The notes: generated by a model from the sequence alone, not told the origin. A stretch of DNA of 64,000 nt from Cupriavidus sp. UYMMa02A (GCA_001725945.1 LRMT01000021.1:1-64000); one strand, 5' to 3'; shown: positions 11,149-21,707, counted from the first letter of the stretch. Translations and numbers: made by a program.

Positions 11149-12146
11149 ATGACACAACTCAAGCCCAACGGGCGTATCCACAGGCTGCTGGGGCTGGGCC
11201 TGTTCGCGGGACTCGTCGCCGGCGCGATGCCGGCCATCGCGCAGGGCGACAACTGGCCCAGCCGTCCCGTGCGCGTGGTCGTGCCATACACGCCCGGCGG
11301 CGTTTCCGACGCCGTCACGCGGCTGGTGATGCAGAAGCTCGCCGAACGCATCGGCCAGCCCGTGGTGGTGGAAAACCGCCCGGGCGCGAACGGCATGATC
11401 GGCTCGGACAACGTGGCCAAGTCCGCGCCGGACGGCTACTCGCTGCTGGTCGTGGTGGCCGCGCACGCGATCAACCCGAGCCTGTATCCGAAAATGAGCT
11501 ATGACCCGATCAAGGACCTGACCGGCGTCAGCCTGATCGGCCGGATCCCGCTGCTGCTGGTGTCGAGCGCGCAACTGCCGCCGACCAGCGTCAAGGAACT
11601 GGTGAGCTGGGGCAAGGCCCATCCGGACAAGATGACCTTTGCCTCCAGCGGCAACGGTTCGGGCGCCCATCTGGCTGGCGAGCTGTTTGCGCAGACCACG
11701 GGCGTGAAGATGGTCCACATCCCGTACAAGGGCATCTCCCCGGCGTTGCCCGACCTGTTCTCGGGGCAGGTGGCCATCATCTTCGATTCCGTGCAAACCA
11801 TGATGCCGCAGGTCAAGGCAGGCAAGGTCCGCGCGCTGGCCATTTCCAGCCCGACGCGCTGGCCGCCGCACCGGACGTGCCGACCATGGCCGAGGCCGGC
11901 TATCCGACCGTGACGGCCAGCAGCTGGATCGGGCTGATCGCGCCGGCGAAGACGCCGCCCGCGATCCTGGCGAAGATTTCCGCGGAGATGGACGCCGTGC
12001 TGCACCAGCCCGACGTCAGGGCGCGGCTGATCGACTACGGCATCGATCCCGTGGGCGGCAAGGCGGACCAGTTCCAGGCCTTTATCAAGGATGAGTTGGT
12101 GCGCTGGGGCGAGGTGGTGAAGAAGGGGGGTGTAAGGGTGGAGTGA
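11149..12146 (+). CDS. Bug/TctC-family periplasmic solute receptor, frameshifted
   Basis: About 332 residues. A periplasmic binding protein of the tripartite tricarboxylate receptor (Bug) family. Seen: signal peptide (LLGLGLFAGLVAGAMPAIA, cleavage near residue 30), WPSRPVRVVVPYTPGG, VENRPGANGMIGSD, and the ASSGNGSGAHLAGELFA region. The last 90 residues (MPTMAEAGYPTVTASSWIG onward) are in another frame; the break near 11855 fits one lost base. A strong AAGGAGGAG ribosome site lies before ATG 11149. It is 87 bases after the AtuA-like gene and probably delivers that pathway's substrate; no TctA/TctB membrane subunits are in the window. Confidence 0.85.
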
Positions 12147-12185
12147 GCGGGACGGGGGCCGGCGGACCGGCCCTGCCTCTGCCTG

Positions 12186-13195
12186 TTACAGATGCCGCTC
12201 GGCAGGCGGGGAATGGTCGTGCTGCGGAGGCGGCGGAATATCCGCACTGCAACTCGGCGACTCCGCATCGTGCTTATGGGGATGCAAGGCGCCCGGTACA
12301 TTCTGGCTGTCCAGGCCATTGTGCGACAGCCAGAGCGCGGTGGTGCCGGCCGCACGGTCGATCAGCTCGCCGCAACGGGAATAGTCGTAGGGAGAGATAT
12401 CGAGCGGGCACAGCGGCGGTACCACCGAGATATGCGCGTGGCCGCTCCAGTGCTGCAGGTCATGGACAAGCTGGCGCGCGACCAGCAGTGAAAGCGCATT
12501 GAACGCGTGTTCGAGCGCGCCGCGCGGCGGGCGCCGCTCGGAGCATGTGAATCCCGCCGGCAGCACGATCACGCGCGTGGCGCCGAGCCGGATGGCGGTC
12601 GAAACCGGCGTGTTGTTCGCCACGCCGCCGTCGATCAGCGTGCGTCCTCGAACTGCACCGGTGGGAAAACGCCGGGGATCGCCGCGCTGGCCAGCACGGC
12701 GTCGACAATGCCGCCGCTGGAAAGCAGGACTTCCTCGCCGCTTTGCATGTCGGTGGCGACCACATGCAGCGGCAGGGCGGCGCCTTCCAGCCGCGCATCA
12801 CCGAAATTGCGGTTCAGCATCGTGCGCAGGCCAAAGGCATCCACGAGGTAGCCGCGGCTGCCGCCCAGCATGCCGAACACGCTGCGCCAGGACCACGGCA
12901 TGATCTCCGCGCGCCGGATCGCGCGCCACAGTTGCTCGAGCCGGGCGGCGCCTTCTCGCCCGGGATTGCAGGCGAAATAGGCGCCATTGATGGCGCCGGC
13001 CGAGGCACCAATCACCATGTCCGGTGTCAGGCCCCACGCCACCAGTTCGCGCAGCATGCCGACCTGGATCGCGCCCAGGCTGCCGCCGCCGGCAAAGACG
13101 AAAGCGGTTTTTCCATGGTATTGATGCTGCGCAACCGCGCCGCGCTGGCTGGCAGGAGTCCTCCTGAGCAAAGCATAGGCGACACTGGCGCCCAT
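12186..13195 (-). CDS. Patatin-like phospholipase family protein, frameshifted
   Basis: About 335 residues, serine lipid acyl hydrolase of the patatin fold. Seen: oxyanion loop FAGGGSLGAIQVGM, nucleophile elbow GASAG (in VIGASAGAINGAYF), and LIDGGVANNTP carrying the catalytic Asp of the Ser-Asp dyad, which is in the second frame. The break near 12640 fits one lost base. The C-terminal 70 residues are His/Pro rich. The start at 13195 (MGASVAYALL) is a choice; an upstream in-frame ATG exists. No signal peptide or secretion partner is seen, so it is probably cytoplasmic. Confidence 0.8.
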
Positions 13196-13500
13196 GGCAG
13201 GCTCTGCTGCCCAAATTCGGGGCGCGGGGAGCCAGACTACCTCCGTTCTGATTGCGGTTCGGCGCCGGGTGCGCGCAGGACTCCAATACCGCAATTAACC
13301 GACAGGACGGAGTCGCCACCTTGGAGCGACCTGCGGTCGCCTGCGGCTTGCGTGATGGGATGACGTCGGGTCTGGCTATTCGCCTGATTGCGGGGGTGTC
13401 GTGCCTGGCATGCCAAGCGCGAGAGGCCAGTCATTCACCAAGCGTCCCGCCGCTACGCCAGCGAAACAGCCGCACCCGCCAACCCCAACATCCCCGACCA
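13196..13500. other. Intergenic stretch without recognised gene
   Basis: About 300 bases between two leftward genes. Short open frames exist on both strands, but none has a ribosome site or recognisable sequence. I see no clear terminator. Confidence 0.4.
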
Positions 13501-14205
13501 TCAGTTGGGCAAGCTATTCGGATCGATACCCAACTGGCTCGCCATATGTTCAACCAGCGCTTCAAGCCGCTGTACCCGCGTGGAAAGCTCCCGCTGTTCC
13601 GCACGCAGCCGCTCGAGTTCGGACGGAGCGACGCTTTCATCGGCAGGCGCCGGCCCGGCTGCCGCCAGGCTATCCGCACTGATTTCTCCACCGAGCAGAT
13701 GCATCCACCGATGCTCGCGCTCGCCCGCCGCACGGGCCAGTTTCACCACATAGGGCGGTTCGTGTTCAGCCAGTTCGTCCAGGAAGGCCTCGACGGATGA
13801 GACGTCGGCAAACGCGTGCAGGCGCACCGTGTTCAGGCGCAGCTCGGCCGCGGTCTGCGGCCCGCGCAGGAGCAGCATGGCGAGCAGCGCAGCGGACTGA
13901 GAGGGCACGCCCAGCACGCGGTTCATATTGTGTTCAAAGCGCGGCACGCGGCTGCTGCTGCCTTCGAACACCAGGCTTAAGCCTTTGAGGCCGTCGATGG
14001 CCATCACCACTTCCGCTTCCGTGACATTCATGACCGGCGCACGGGCCGTCTTCTGGTTGCAGCCTGCGGTGAGCGCATTGAGCGAGAGCGGATAGGTGTC
14101 GGGCACGGTGTGCTGCTTTTCCAGCAGTACGCCGAGCACGCGTCCTTCGATCGGTGTCAGGGTGCGGAGCGGCTGGCGGGAGAGGGATTCGGGCGTGGAG
14201 CTCAT
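13501..14205 (-). CDS. YceH/DUF480 family protein
   Basis: A 234-residue protein of the DUF480 (YceH) family: two winged-helix-like domains and a C-terminal coiled coil. Seen: LTPIEGRVLGVLLEKQHTVPDTYPLSLNAL (N-terminal domain), GCNQKTAR, then LLRGPQTAAELRLNT (second domain), and a leucine/arginine-rich heptad segment (ELERLRAEQRELSTRVQRLE) near the C-terminus. Function is unknown. ATG 14205 gives a family-like N-terminus; an upstream ATG adds 28 unlikely residues. It is intact, and divergent from the cyclic-nucleotide/thioredoxin-reductase-like gene. Confidence 0.85.
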   Translation of the reverse strand: MSSTPESLSRQPLRTLTPIEGRVLGVLLEKQHTVPDTYPLSLNALTAGCNQKTARAPVMNVTEAEVVMAIDGLKGLSLVFEGSSSRVPRFEHNMNRVLGVPSQSAALLAMLLLRGPQTAAELRLNTVRLHAFADVSSVEAFLDELAEHEPPYVVKLARAAGEREHRWMHLLGGEISADSLAAAGPAPADESVAPSELERLRAEQRELSTRVQRLEALVEHMASQLGIDPNSLPN

Positions 14206-14415
14206 CAGGGACGTGTGTCGTTGTGCGGTGGGCCGAAGCCGGCAAGTCGGACATTCAAACGCAAGCCGCACATTGCGCAACTGCTGCAACCGCCATGCAG
14301 GCTCGCCTCGCTTTCGCGCCAGTGCCGACTACTATCGATGAGGTGCAACAGTCGGCGCCGCCTCAGTGAATTCTTTGTGCGCGAAAGCCGACAATTTCTT
14401 GGCTACGGGGGAAGC

Positions 14416-16148
14416 ATGGAGCAGGCGGAATCGACGGCGAGCGTCGAGGGGCAGGGCACCGAGGCAACAGCGAGTCTCGATGCGCCGTATTCCACGCTGG
14501 AAAGCCGGGCGCACCAGATGTTCCCGACGCTCAATGCCGACGAGGTCGAGCGGATGCGGCGCTTCGGTACGCCGCAGCGCTGGCGCGCCGGTGAGAAACT
14601 GTTTTCGGTCGGCCAGGTGGGCCGTGGAATGTACATGGTGCTCAGTGGCAGCGTCCAGATCATCCGGCGCGACGGGCTGGGGCGCGAGCATCTGATTATC
14701 GAGCTTGGGCCGGGCATGTTCTCGGCCGAAGTCGGCACGCTGAGCGGGCGCCCGTCGCTGGTGGACGGCCGTGCTCAGACGGATTCCGAAGGCTTCGTCA
14801 TTGCACCCGACAGGCTGCGTGCCTTGCTGGTGGCCGAGGCAGAACTGGGCGAGCGCATCATGCGCGCGCTGATCCTGCGGCGTGTCGGACTGATCGAGTC
14901 GGGTAGCGGCCCGGTGCTGGTCGGCCACGGCACCGAGCCATTGTTGCTGGCGCTGCAGGCTTTCCTGCGCCGCAACGGGCATCCGCATACGGTGATCGAC
15001 ATGGACGCCGAGCGCGACTGCTCGTGCCTGAGCGAGTTCGCGAACGCGCCGGCAACGGACTTCCCGCTCGTGATCTGCCCGGACGGCCGCGTGCTGCGCG
15101 CGCCCGACGAAGGGCAACTCGCCTCGTGCCTCGGATTGCTGCCCGAGTTCGATCCGGCACACGTCTACGACGTGGTCGTGGTAGGCGCCGGGCCCGCCGG
15201 CCTGGCTACGGCCGTGTATGCCGCGTCGGAGGGGCTGTCGGTCGCAGTGGTCGACTGCCGCTCGCCAGGCGGACAAGCCGGTGCCAGCGCGCGCATCGAG
15301 AACTACCTGGGTTTCCCGACCGGCATTTCAGGCCAGGCGCTGGCCGGGCGCGCGTTCGTGCAGGCACTCAAGTTCGGCGCTCACATTGCCATCCCGCTCG
15401 AGGTCAAGGCCCTGCACTGTGGCGCGGACCCGATCCGGCTCGAACTGGTCGATGGCCGCATGATCCCGACGCATACGGTGGTGATCGCCACCGGCGCCCA
15501 GTACCGCCGGCCCGCGATCGACGCGCTGGAGCGCTTCGAGGGCCGGGGCGTGTACTACTGGCTTCGCCGGTGGAAGCCAAACTGTGCAAGAACGAGCCCG
15601 TCATGCTCGTCGGTGGCGGCAACTCGGCCGGGCAAGCGGCGGTGTACCTTGCCTCGCATGCCGCGCAAGTGCATATGCTGGTGCGCGGCCCGGGGCTGGC
15701 GGCCACGATGTCGCGCTACCTGATCGACCGCATTGCCGGCCTGCCCAACGTGCAGTTGCATAGCCGTGCGGAAATTAGTGCGCTCGACGGCGAGGGCTGG
15801 CTTTCGGAGGTGCGGTACCGCGCGCCGAGCGAAAGCGACACACCGGTCGCAATGGCGGTGCGGCACCTGTTCCTGTTCATCGGCGCCGACCCCAACGCAT
15901 CGTGGCTGCGCACCTGCAATGTGGAGACCGACGACAAGGGATTCGTGCGTACGGGCGGGGGCACGCTCGGTTGCGCGTCGGCGGTGCCGTATCCGCTGCA
16001 GACCAGCGTGCCGGGCGTATTCGCGATCGGCGACGTGCGCTCGGGCTCGACCAAGCGCGTGGCCGCGGCGGTAGGCGAAGGCGCCGCCGTGGTAGCGCAG
16101 ATCCACAGCTATCTTGCCGCGTCGCAGGTGGCGGTGCAGGCAGCCTGA
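14416..16148 (+). CDS. Cyclic-nucleotide-binding domain fused to thioredoxin-reductase-like FAD oxidoreductase, frameshifted
   Basis: About 577 residues. N-terminal CRP-like sensor domain (about 40-145; GEKLFSVGQVGRGMYMVLSG), a linker segment, then a thioredoxin-reductase-like oxidoreductase: FAD motif VVVVGAGPAGLATAVYAASEG from about residue 252, the SPGGQAGASARIENYLGFP signature, NAD(P) motif VMLVGGGNSAGQAAVYLA near 395, and the closing FAIGDVRSGSTKRVAAAVGEGA. The CxxC disulfide of true thioredoxin reductases is absent where it is expected (GVYYWASPVEAKLC region), so thioredoxin is an unlikely substrate. One frame break near 15565 fits one lost base. ATG 14416 follows GGGGGAAG. Ligand and partner are unknown. 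Confidence 0.82.
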
Positions 16149-16180
16149 ATGGCCGGCCAGTACACGCAGGACATCAGCCG

Positions 16181-17085
16181 CTAGTCCTCGTCCATGTGCC
16201 CGAAGCGGTCTGCCAGGTGGTCGATCAGCATCCTGACCGCCGGCAGCAATCCGCGCCGCGAGGCAAAAACGGCATGCAGGATCTCGCGCCGCGGCGCCCA
16301 GCCCGGCAACACGCGCACCAGCGAGCCGTCGTCAAGCTGGTCGCGCACCATCATCACCGGCAACTGGCAGACCCCGACGCCCGCGATCGCCGCGTTGCGC
16401 ACGGCAATCATGTCGCCGGTGACATAGCGCGGACGGTGATGGATGGTGGCCTGCTCTCCGTCTGGGCCGAATAGCCGCCAGGCATGGTCGGCCTGCGGGG
16501 TGCCGATGGCCAGGCTCGGCCAGTCATGAAGCGCGGACGGAAACTGCGGTATGCCAAGCGTTTGCACCAGCGAAGGACTGGCGACCAGGCACTGGCTGCG
16601 CTCGGCCAGCGGGCGGATGGCGAGGTCGCTGTCCTCGAGCGGGGGCGGCCGCACGCGGATGGCGACGTCGACGGCCTCCGCCACCGGGTCGACACGGCGA
16701 TTGGTGGCCTCGAGATGGATCGTCACCAGCGGATGCCGGGCCATGAACTCGCCGAGCATGGTGCCCACATGCGCCTGGAGCAGCGCGACCGGACAGGTCA
16801 CGCGCACCGTGCGCGCGGCTCGGCGCGCGTGACCTCGATTGCTTCCTGCGCGGCCTCGGCCTGCACCAGCATGGCCTTGCAATGCTCGTAGTAGATGCGC
16901 CCGATTTCCGTGACGGCGAAGCGCCGGGTCGAGCGCTGGATCAGGCGCACGCCAAGCCGCTCTTCCAGCATGGCCATGCGGCGGCTCAGCCGTGATTTCG
17001 GCATGCCCAAGGCACGCCCGGCGGGTGCGAAACCGCCGTGGTCGACGGCCTGCACGTAGAGGTAGAGGTCGTTCAGGTCTTGCAA
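16181..17085 (-). CDS. LysR-family transcriptional regulator, frameshifted
   Basis: About 301 residues. N-terminal winged helix-turn-helix (LNDLYLYVQAVDHGGFAPAGRALGMPKSRLSRRMAMLEERLG) and a C-terminal periplasmic-binding-like effector domain (PLVTIHLEATNR, VDVAIRVRPPPLEDSDLAIRPL). The divergence of the helix-turn-helix from the NFTRAAERL-type consensus fits the DsdC/AaeR-like group that regulates diverse targets. The start is a TTG at 17085 with AGGGAAG upstream; no ATG is available in frame. The break near 16815 fits one lost base. Its upstream region is an aceE fragment, so its native promoter may have been replaced. Confidence 0.8.
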
Positions 17086-17149
17086 GCGTGCTTCCCTATC
17101 GTTCTGAAAACGGGACTCTGATGCGCAGATTTGCCATCTGGAGCCGGAT

Positions 17150-17408
17150 TCGTCCCAAAGGATCTGCCCGTCTTTCACTTGTAGAAGCTTAGCTGCGACG
17201 CGTCCTGCGGCGTGTAGGTCTGGCCCTGCTGCGACCAGATGCCGATCTGGCGGAACAGGCCCTCCATGCCGAACGTGCGCGACTCGTCCGAGACGATCGG
17301 CACGATGCGCCGCCCCAGCGCCTTGTCGCGCAACAGCACATTGAGGATGCGCACGAAGCTCATGGCGGTCGAGAACTCGCGCCCCAAGCCCTGACGCGCC
17401 GACCGCAA
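17150..17408 (-). pseudogene. aceE: Internal fragment of pyruvate dehydrogenase E1 (AceE)
   Basis: About 85 residues with unmistakable AceE sequence: REFSTAMSFVRILNVLL, RIVPIVSDESRTFGMEGLFRQ, IGIWSQQGQTYTPQD and, after a one-base frame loss, KDGQIL. In a normal 890-residue homodimeric E1 this is from the middle of the protein; both the N-terminal and C-terminal parts are missing. It begins about 37 bases after the dipeptidase stop codon and ends about 65 bases before the LysR start. This is a relic of rearrangement or deletion, not a functional gene. Confidence 0.85.
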
Positions 17409-17425
17409 CGGCGCAGCGCGCGAAC

Positions 17426-17444
17426 GGCTGGCCGCGGGCCAGCC
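17426..17444 (-). repeat. Hairpin abutting the dipeptidase stop codon
   Basis: GGCTGGCC (17426-17433) and GGCCAGCC (17437-17444) form a perfect 8-bp stem with a 3-base loop directly after the stop codon of the M20 dipeptidase gene. No T-run follows, so it is at best a weak terminator or mRNA-end stabiliser. Confidence 0.55.
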
Positions 17445-19195
17445 TTACTGCATCTTCCCCAGGTTCCCGATCCGCACCATCATCTCGGTGAACATCTGCA
17501 GGTCCAGGTCGAGATCGGCAACTTCCTTGTACTCCTTCGCGTTGTGCGCGGTGTACTTCTTGCCCGGCATGGCCGGACCGAAGTTGATGGCGTTGGGCAT
17601 GAGCTTTGCCGTGGTGCTGCCCGCCGTGGCCACGGGTTTGGCTTCGAGCCCCGTGGTCTCGCCGAAGATGTTGAGCAGCGTGGCTAGCCACGCGCCCTTC
17701 GGTCGCGCGCCATCCAGTTGCCCTGGTCATGCTTGATCTCCACCGTCGAGCCCGTCGAGGCAGCCCACTTGTAGATGCGCTGCACCACCTTGCCGCTCAG
17801 CGCATCCGGCGTGCTGCCGCGCGGCATGCGCACATTGGTGGTGACCTCGACGAATCCGCCTTGCTCGCGGATCTGGTTCGGCGACATCGTCAGCGGGCCC
17901 ATGAACGGGTCGCGGTAGGACAGACCCATCTTTTCGCCCAGGTAACCCACGCCATACAAGTCGCCGATGTAGCGCACGGCGCGCAGGTAGTGGTTGTCGG
18001 CGAGTTGCACGCCAGACGTTTGCAGGAACAGGGCGAGACGGGGCAGTGGATTGACTCCCTCTTCGGGGCGCGAGCCGTGTGCCGACACGCCGGTTACCTT
18101 GACCTCGACCTCGTCGCCGTCCCGCGCCACGTCAATCTTGAACCTCCCGCCCTGCGGCGTGTACTTGCGGATGAAAGTTGCACGGGCGCCATCGAGCGTG
18201 GCCAAGACCAAGGCCGGGTTGCCGCCGGCGATGCGCGCGACGGCAGTCTCCGGCACGGCATTGGCCGAAGCCGCGCCACGCATGGCGACGATGGTCGGGT
18301 GCTTGCCTTCGGTGGCCTGGATCGGGAACAGGACCCGCAACGCGCCGGAGCCTTTCTCTGCCACCACGGCCGGGTACTTGCTGTCGAGCACGATGTTGTA
18401 GTCGGGCAGCGCGTTATGTTCGCGGTAGTACTTCATGCCATCGCCGCCGGTCTCTTCGGTGGTCTCGATCATCAGGCGCACGCTGCGCTCGAGCGGCACG
18501 CCGCTTTGCTTGACGGTTTTCATGGCGTACAGCGCGGCGGCAATCGAGCCCTTGTCGTCGATGGTGCCGCGGCCGTACAGGTAGTCGCCCACGCGCGTGA
18601 CGGCGAACGGGTCGAGCTTCGTGCCGTTGTCGAGCACCCATTCGTCGGCGACCGCCGGCACGACATCGGCATGCGTCAGGATGCCGAAGGTGTCGGTGCC
18701 GCTGCCGGGCAGCGTGACTTCGAACACGCGGTTGTCCACGTTGCGATAGACCAGCCCGAACGATTTGGCCATGCCCTCCACGAGCTTGCCGAATTCGATG
18801 ATGGCGGGGTTCTCGTGCTGCGGAATCTTGTCGTCACGCACGGTGCGCAGCGCGACCATCTTGCCCAGGGTGTCGATCACCGCTGCCTCGTTGTGCAGCC
18901 GGTTGTAGACACCGAGCAGGCGTCCGAAGTTGACGAGGTTGTCGCCAGTTAGCGGCGACCCTGCCTGCCACGCGGCCACGGCGGGCGCGACCACGGGCTC
19001 GGCCTTGGCCGCGTTGGCAAGGAATGTTTCCAGGCTGGCCGGCGTCCCCGACTTGTGGGCGGCAATCAGCGAATCCAGCGCAGGTTTGCGCAGCGTTTCG
19101 GCCGCGGCAGGCCATGCGATGGCAAGCGACAGGGCGAGCAGGCAAATCAACCCGCCGCTACGGGGGCCGGCGTTCAGAAAAGTAGGGCGGATCAT
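17445..19195 (-). CDS. M20-family metallodipeptidase, exported, frameshifted
   Basis: About 583 residues. Zinc-dependent dipeptidase/carboxypeptidase of the M20 (DapE/ArgE/Sapep-like) family. Seen: signal peptide (LICLLALSLAIAWPAAA), metal-site motifs GILTHADVVPA (His-Asp), GRGTIDDKGS (bridging Asp) and TTEETGGDG (catalytic and ligand Glu residues), and the dimerisation domain with VSAHGSRPEEGVNP. The final 85 residues, including the last ligand region HNAKEYKEV, are in another frame; the break near 17690 fits one lost base. Start 19195 gives the best signal peptide; an ATG at 19237 is the alternative. Confidence 0.85.
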
Positions 19196-19311
19196 CAGTG
19201 CTGGGGGATTCCGAATGATGTCGACAGATGGCAGCATGATAGGGCACTTCTAGGCTTCCTTGTAAGAATTGGCGTGTTCGTTTGGCCACTTTCCGCTGTC
19301 CACGAGGAGGC

Positions 19312-19358
19312 CTATCGGTCATATGATAGTTATTACTAATCGATGGGTTTTAAACGAT
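19312..19358 (+). promoter_or_regulatory. Clustered palindromes upstream of peroxiredoxin, possible OxyR/LysR operator
   Basis: The region contains CTAT-N10-ATAG (19312-19329, centred on the palindrome TCATATGA), ATAG-N6-CTAA, and ATCG-N12-CGAT (19339-19358). ATAG/CTAT arms are the half-sites of OxyR, which commonly controls peroxiredoxins, but the spacing does not match the textbook 7-base gap. Regulation by peroxide is an inference. Confidence 0.35.
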
Positions 19359-19444
19359 GAATTGTACAAATCACATCCGCATCGACAGAATGACCTCCAT
19401 CGCTGCACGACGCAGCAAACAACCGAAACCAAGGAGTGATCCCG

Positions 19445-20176
19445 ATGCTGCAATCCCGTGAAGGTCAACGCGTTCCGAATGTCACGTTCCGCATCCGCCA
19501 GGACAACGAGTGGAAGACGGTCACCACCGGCGAACTGTTCGATGGGAAGACCGTCGTCTTGTTCTCGCTGCCCGGCGCCTTCACGCCGACCTGCTCGTCG
19601 ACCCACTTGCCGCGCTACAACGAACTGGCGCCGGCCTTTGCGCAGCAGGGCGTGGACGCCATCCTGTGCGTCTCGGTCAACGACACCTTCGTCATGAACG
19701 AGTGGGCCAAGGACCAGGAGTCCGAGAACATCACGATGATCCCTGACGGCAACGGCGAGTTCACCGAAGGCATGGGCATGCTGGTGGACAAGGCGGACCT
19801 GGGCTTCGGCAAGCGTAGCTGGCGTTATTCGATGCTCGTGCGTGATGGCGTGGTCGAGAAGATGTTCATCGAGCCGGAAGAGCCGGGCGACCCGTTCAAG
19901 GTCTCGGACGCCGACACCATGCTCAACCATATCGCCCCCGACGCCAAGCGCCCGGACCAGGTGGTGGTGTTCTCGAAGGTTGGCTGCTCGTTCTGCGCCA
20001 AGGCCAAGCAGCAACTGTCCGACGCTGGTTACGAGTACATCGAAGTGCCGCTCGACAACAAAGTCCGCGGCAAGGTGCTGGGCGCCGTGTCCGGCGAGAT
20101 GACCGCCCCGCAGGTGTTCATCAACGGCAAGCTGGTCGGTGGCGCGGCAGCGCTCGAACAGTACCTGGCGCAGTAA
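19445..20176 (+). CDS. Hybrid peroxiredoxin-glutaredoxin (Prx5-Grx)
   Basis: A 243-residue fusion that reduces peroxides and is recycled through its own glutaredoxin domain and glutathione. Seen: Prx5-type peroxidase domain (1-165) with [16 protein letters not shown], peroxidatic Cys50; glutaredoxin domain (about 170-243) with dithiol [21 protein letters not shown] 19445 follows AAGGAG; the ATG nine bases upstream overlaps that ribosome site. It is intact. It is followed 135 bases later by a lipoamide-dehydrogenase-like flavoprotein, a plausible reductase partner, with two strong hairpins between them. Confidence 0.93.
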   Translation: MLQSREGQRVPNVTFRIRQDNEWKTVTTGELFDGKTVVLFSLPGAFTPTCSSTHLPRYNELAPAFAQQGVDAILCVSVNDTFVMNEWAKDQESENITMIPDGNGEFTEGMGMLVDKADLGFGKRSWRYSMLVRDGVVEKMFIEPEEPGDPFKVSDADTMLNHIAPDAKRPDQVVVFSKVGCSFCAKAKQQLSDAGYEYIEVPLDNKVRGKVLGAVSGEMTAPQVFINGKLVGGAAALEQYLAQ

Positions 20177-20200
20177 ATCCTGTTTTGACCGCCTGAACGC

Positions 20201-20255
20201 GGTCCGGCAGTCGCCGGACCCGATGGCGCCGCGTTGCCCAGCGCGCGGCGCCATC
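20201..20255 (+). repeat. Two tandem hairpins between peroxiredoxin and flavoprotein genes
   Basis: First: GGTCCGGC-AGTC-GCCGGACC (20201-20220). Second: a perfect 12-bp stem GATGGCGCCGCG / CGCGGCGCCATC (20222-20233 and 20244-20255) with a 10-base loop. Neither is followed by a T-run. They could stabilise the upstream mRNA or lower readthrough into the next gene. Confidence 0.65.
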
Positions 20256-20311
20256 CAGTCTGTCGATTGATGTCATTTCGAACAAAACCTGAACGGAAGG
20301 AATCGTACGCC

Positions 20312-21707
20312 ATGAATACCATCCAGACCGACGTCGCCGTCATCGGAGCAGGCACCGCCGGCCTCGCCGCGTACCGCGCCGCCATCGCGGCCGGCAAGCG
20401 CGCCGTGATCATAGAAGGTGGCCCGTACGGCACCACCTGCGCCCGCGTGGGCTGCATGCCGTCCAAGCTGCTGATCGCCGCCGCCGAAGCCGCGCACGAA
20501 CTGCGCCACACGGCCCCGTTCGGCGTGCACGTGGATGGCCAGATCCGCATCGACGGCCGCGAAGTCATGGCCCGCGTGCGCAGCGAGCGCGACCGCTTTG
20601 TCGGCTTCGTCGTGAGCGGCGTGGAGAGCCTCCCCGAGGCCGACCGCGTGCGCGGCTACGCCCGGTTCATCGATAACACCACGCTGGAAGTGACGGCGGG
20701 CGATGGCGACATCACCGTGCGCGCCAGCCGCGTGGTGATTGCTACCGGTTCGCGACCCGTACTGCCGGCGCCATTCAAGGTGTTCGGCGACCGCCTGATC
20801 GTCAACGACGACGTCTTCGCATGGGAAGACCTGCCACGCAGCGTAGCCGTGTTCGGCCCGGGCGTGATCGGGCTGGAGCTTGGACAGGCGCTGTCGCGCC
20901 TCGGCGTGCGGGTGCGCGTGTTCGGCGTACGCGGCTCGCTCGGCCCGCTGACCGATCCGGTCATCCGCAGCCATGCGAACGAGACGTTCCGCAAGGAGTT
21001 CTATCTCGATACCGAGGCCAACGTCACCGAGATGGCGCGCGAAGGCGACCTGGCCCGCATTACCTACACCGACCGCGAAGGCAAGCCTGTCACCGAGACG
21101 TTCGACTACGTACTCGCCGCGACCGGGCGCGAGCCCAACGTGCGCGCTGGCCTCGAGAACGCCGGACTGGAGCTCGATGCACGCGGCGTGCCGGTGTTCG
21201 ATCCGTCAACGCTGCAGTGCGGCGTGTCGCCGGTATTCATTGCCGGCGACGCCAACAACGTCCTGCCGCTGCTGCACGAAGCCGCCGACGAGGGCAAGGC
21301 TGCCGGGGAAAATGCCGCCAGCTACCCGCAGGTGAAGCCGCTGGCTCGCCGCGCGCCGATTGCGGTCGTGTTCTCGGATCCGCAGATCGCCATGGTGGGC
21401 AAGCGCTTCGCCGACCTGGCCGAGGGCAGCTTCGTCACTGGCGAAGTCAGCTTCGAGGACCAGGGCCGCAGCCGCGTCATGCTGAAGAACCGTGGTCTGA
21501 TGCACGTATATGCCGACAAAGCCACCGGCCAGTTCCTGGGCGCGAGTGGACTGGCCCGCGCGCGAGAACATTGCGCACCTGCTGGCGTGGTCGTGCCAGC
21601 AGGGCCTGACCATCGCGCAGATGCTGGCCATGCCGTTCTACCACCCGGTGGTGGAAGAGGGCCTGCGCACGGCGCTGCGCGACGCGGCGGCGAAGCTGGA
21701 GCGCTGA
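20312..21707 (+). CDS. Dihydrolipoamide dehydrogenase-like pyridine nucleotide-disulfide oxidoreductase, frameshifted
   Basis: About 465 residues, class I flavoprotein disulfide reductase. Seen: FAD motif [15 protein letters not shown], redox disulfide TTCARVGC (Cys43/Cys48), NAD motif [27 protein letters not shown], and near the C-terminus [14 protein letters not shown], which carries the His-Glu pair. The C-terminal 60 residues are in another frame; the double change near 21550-21570 fits two lost bases in GC-rich sequence. ATG 20312 follows GGAAGG. The gene context (peroxiredoxin-glutaredoxin upstream) suggests a role in thiol or peroxide metabolism rather than a 2-oxoacid dehydrogenase complex. 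Confidence 0.85.

Noticed and set aside
9379..11871. Long antisense open frame (over 800 codons) opposite the AtuA-like gene, and similar ones opposite the acyl-CoA dehydrogenase, HmfA and HmfD genes
   Set aside because: High-GC codon bias gives long open frames on the opposite strand. These products are His/Arg/Gly-rich, have no recognisable domains and no ribosome sites.
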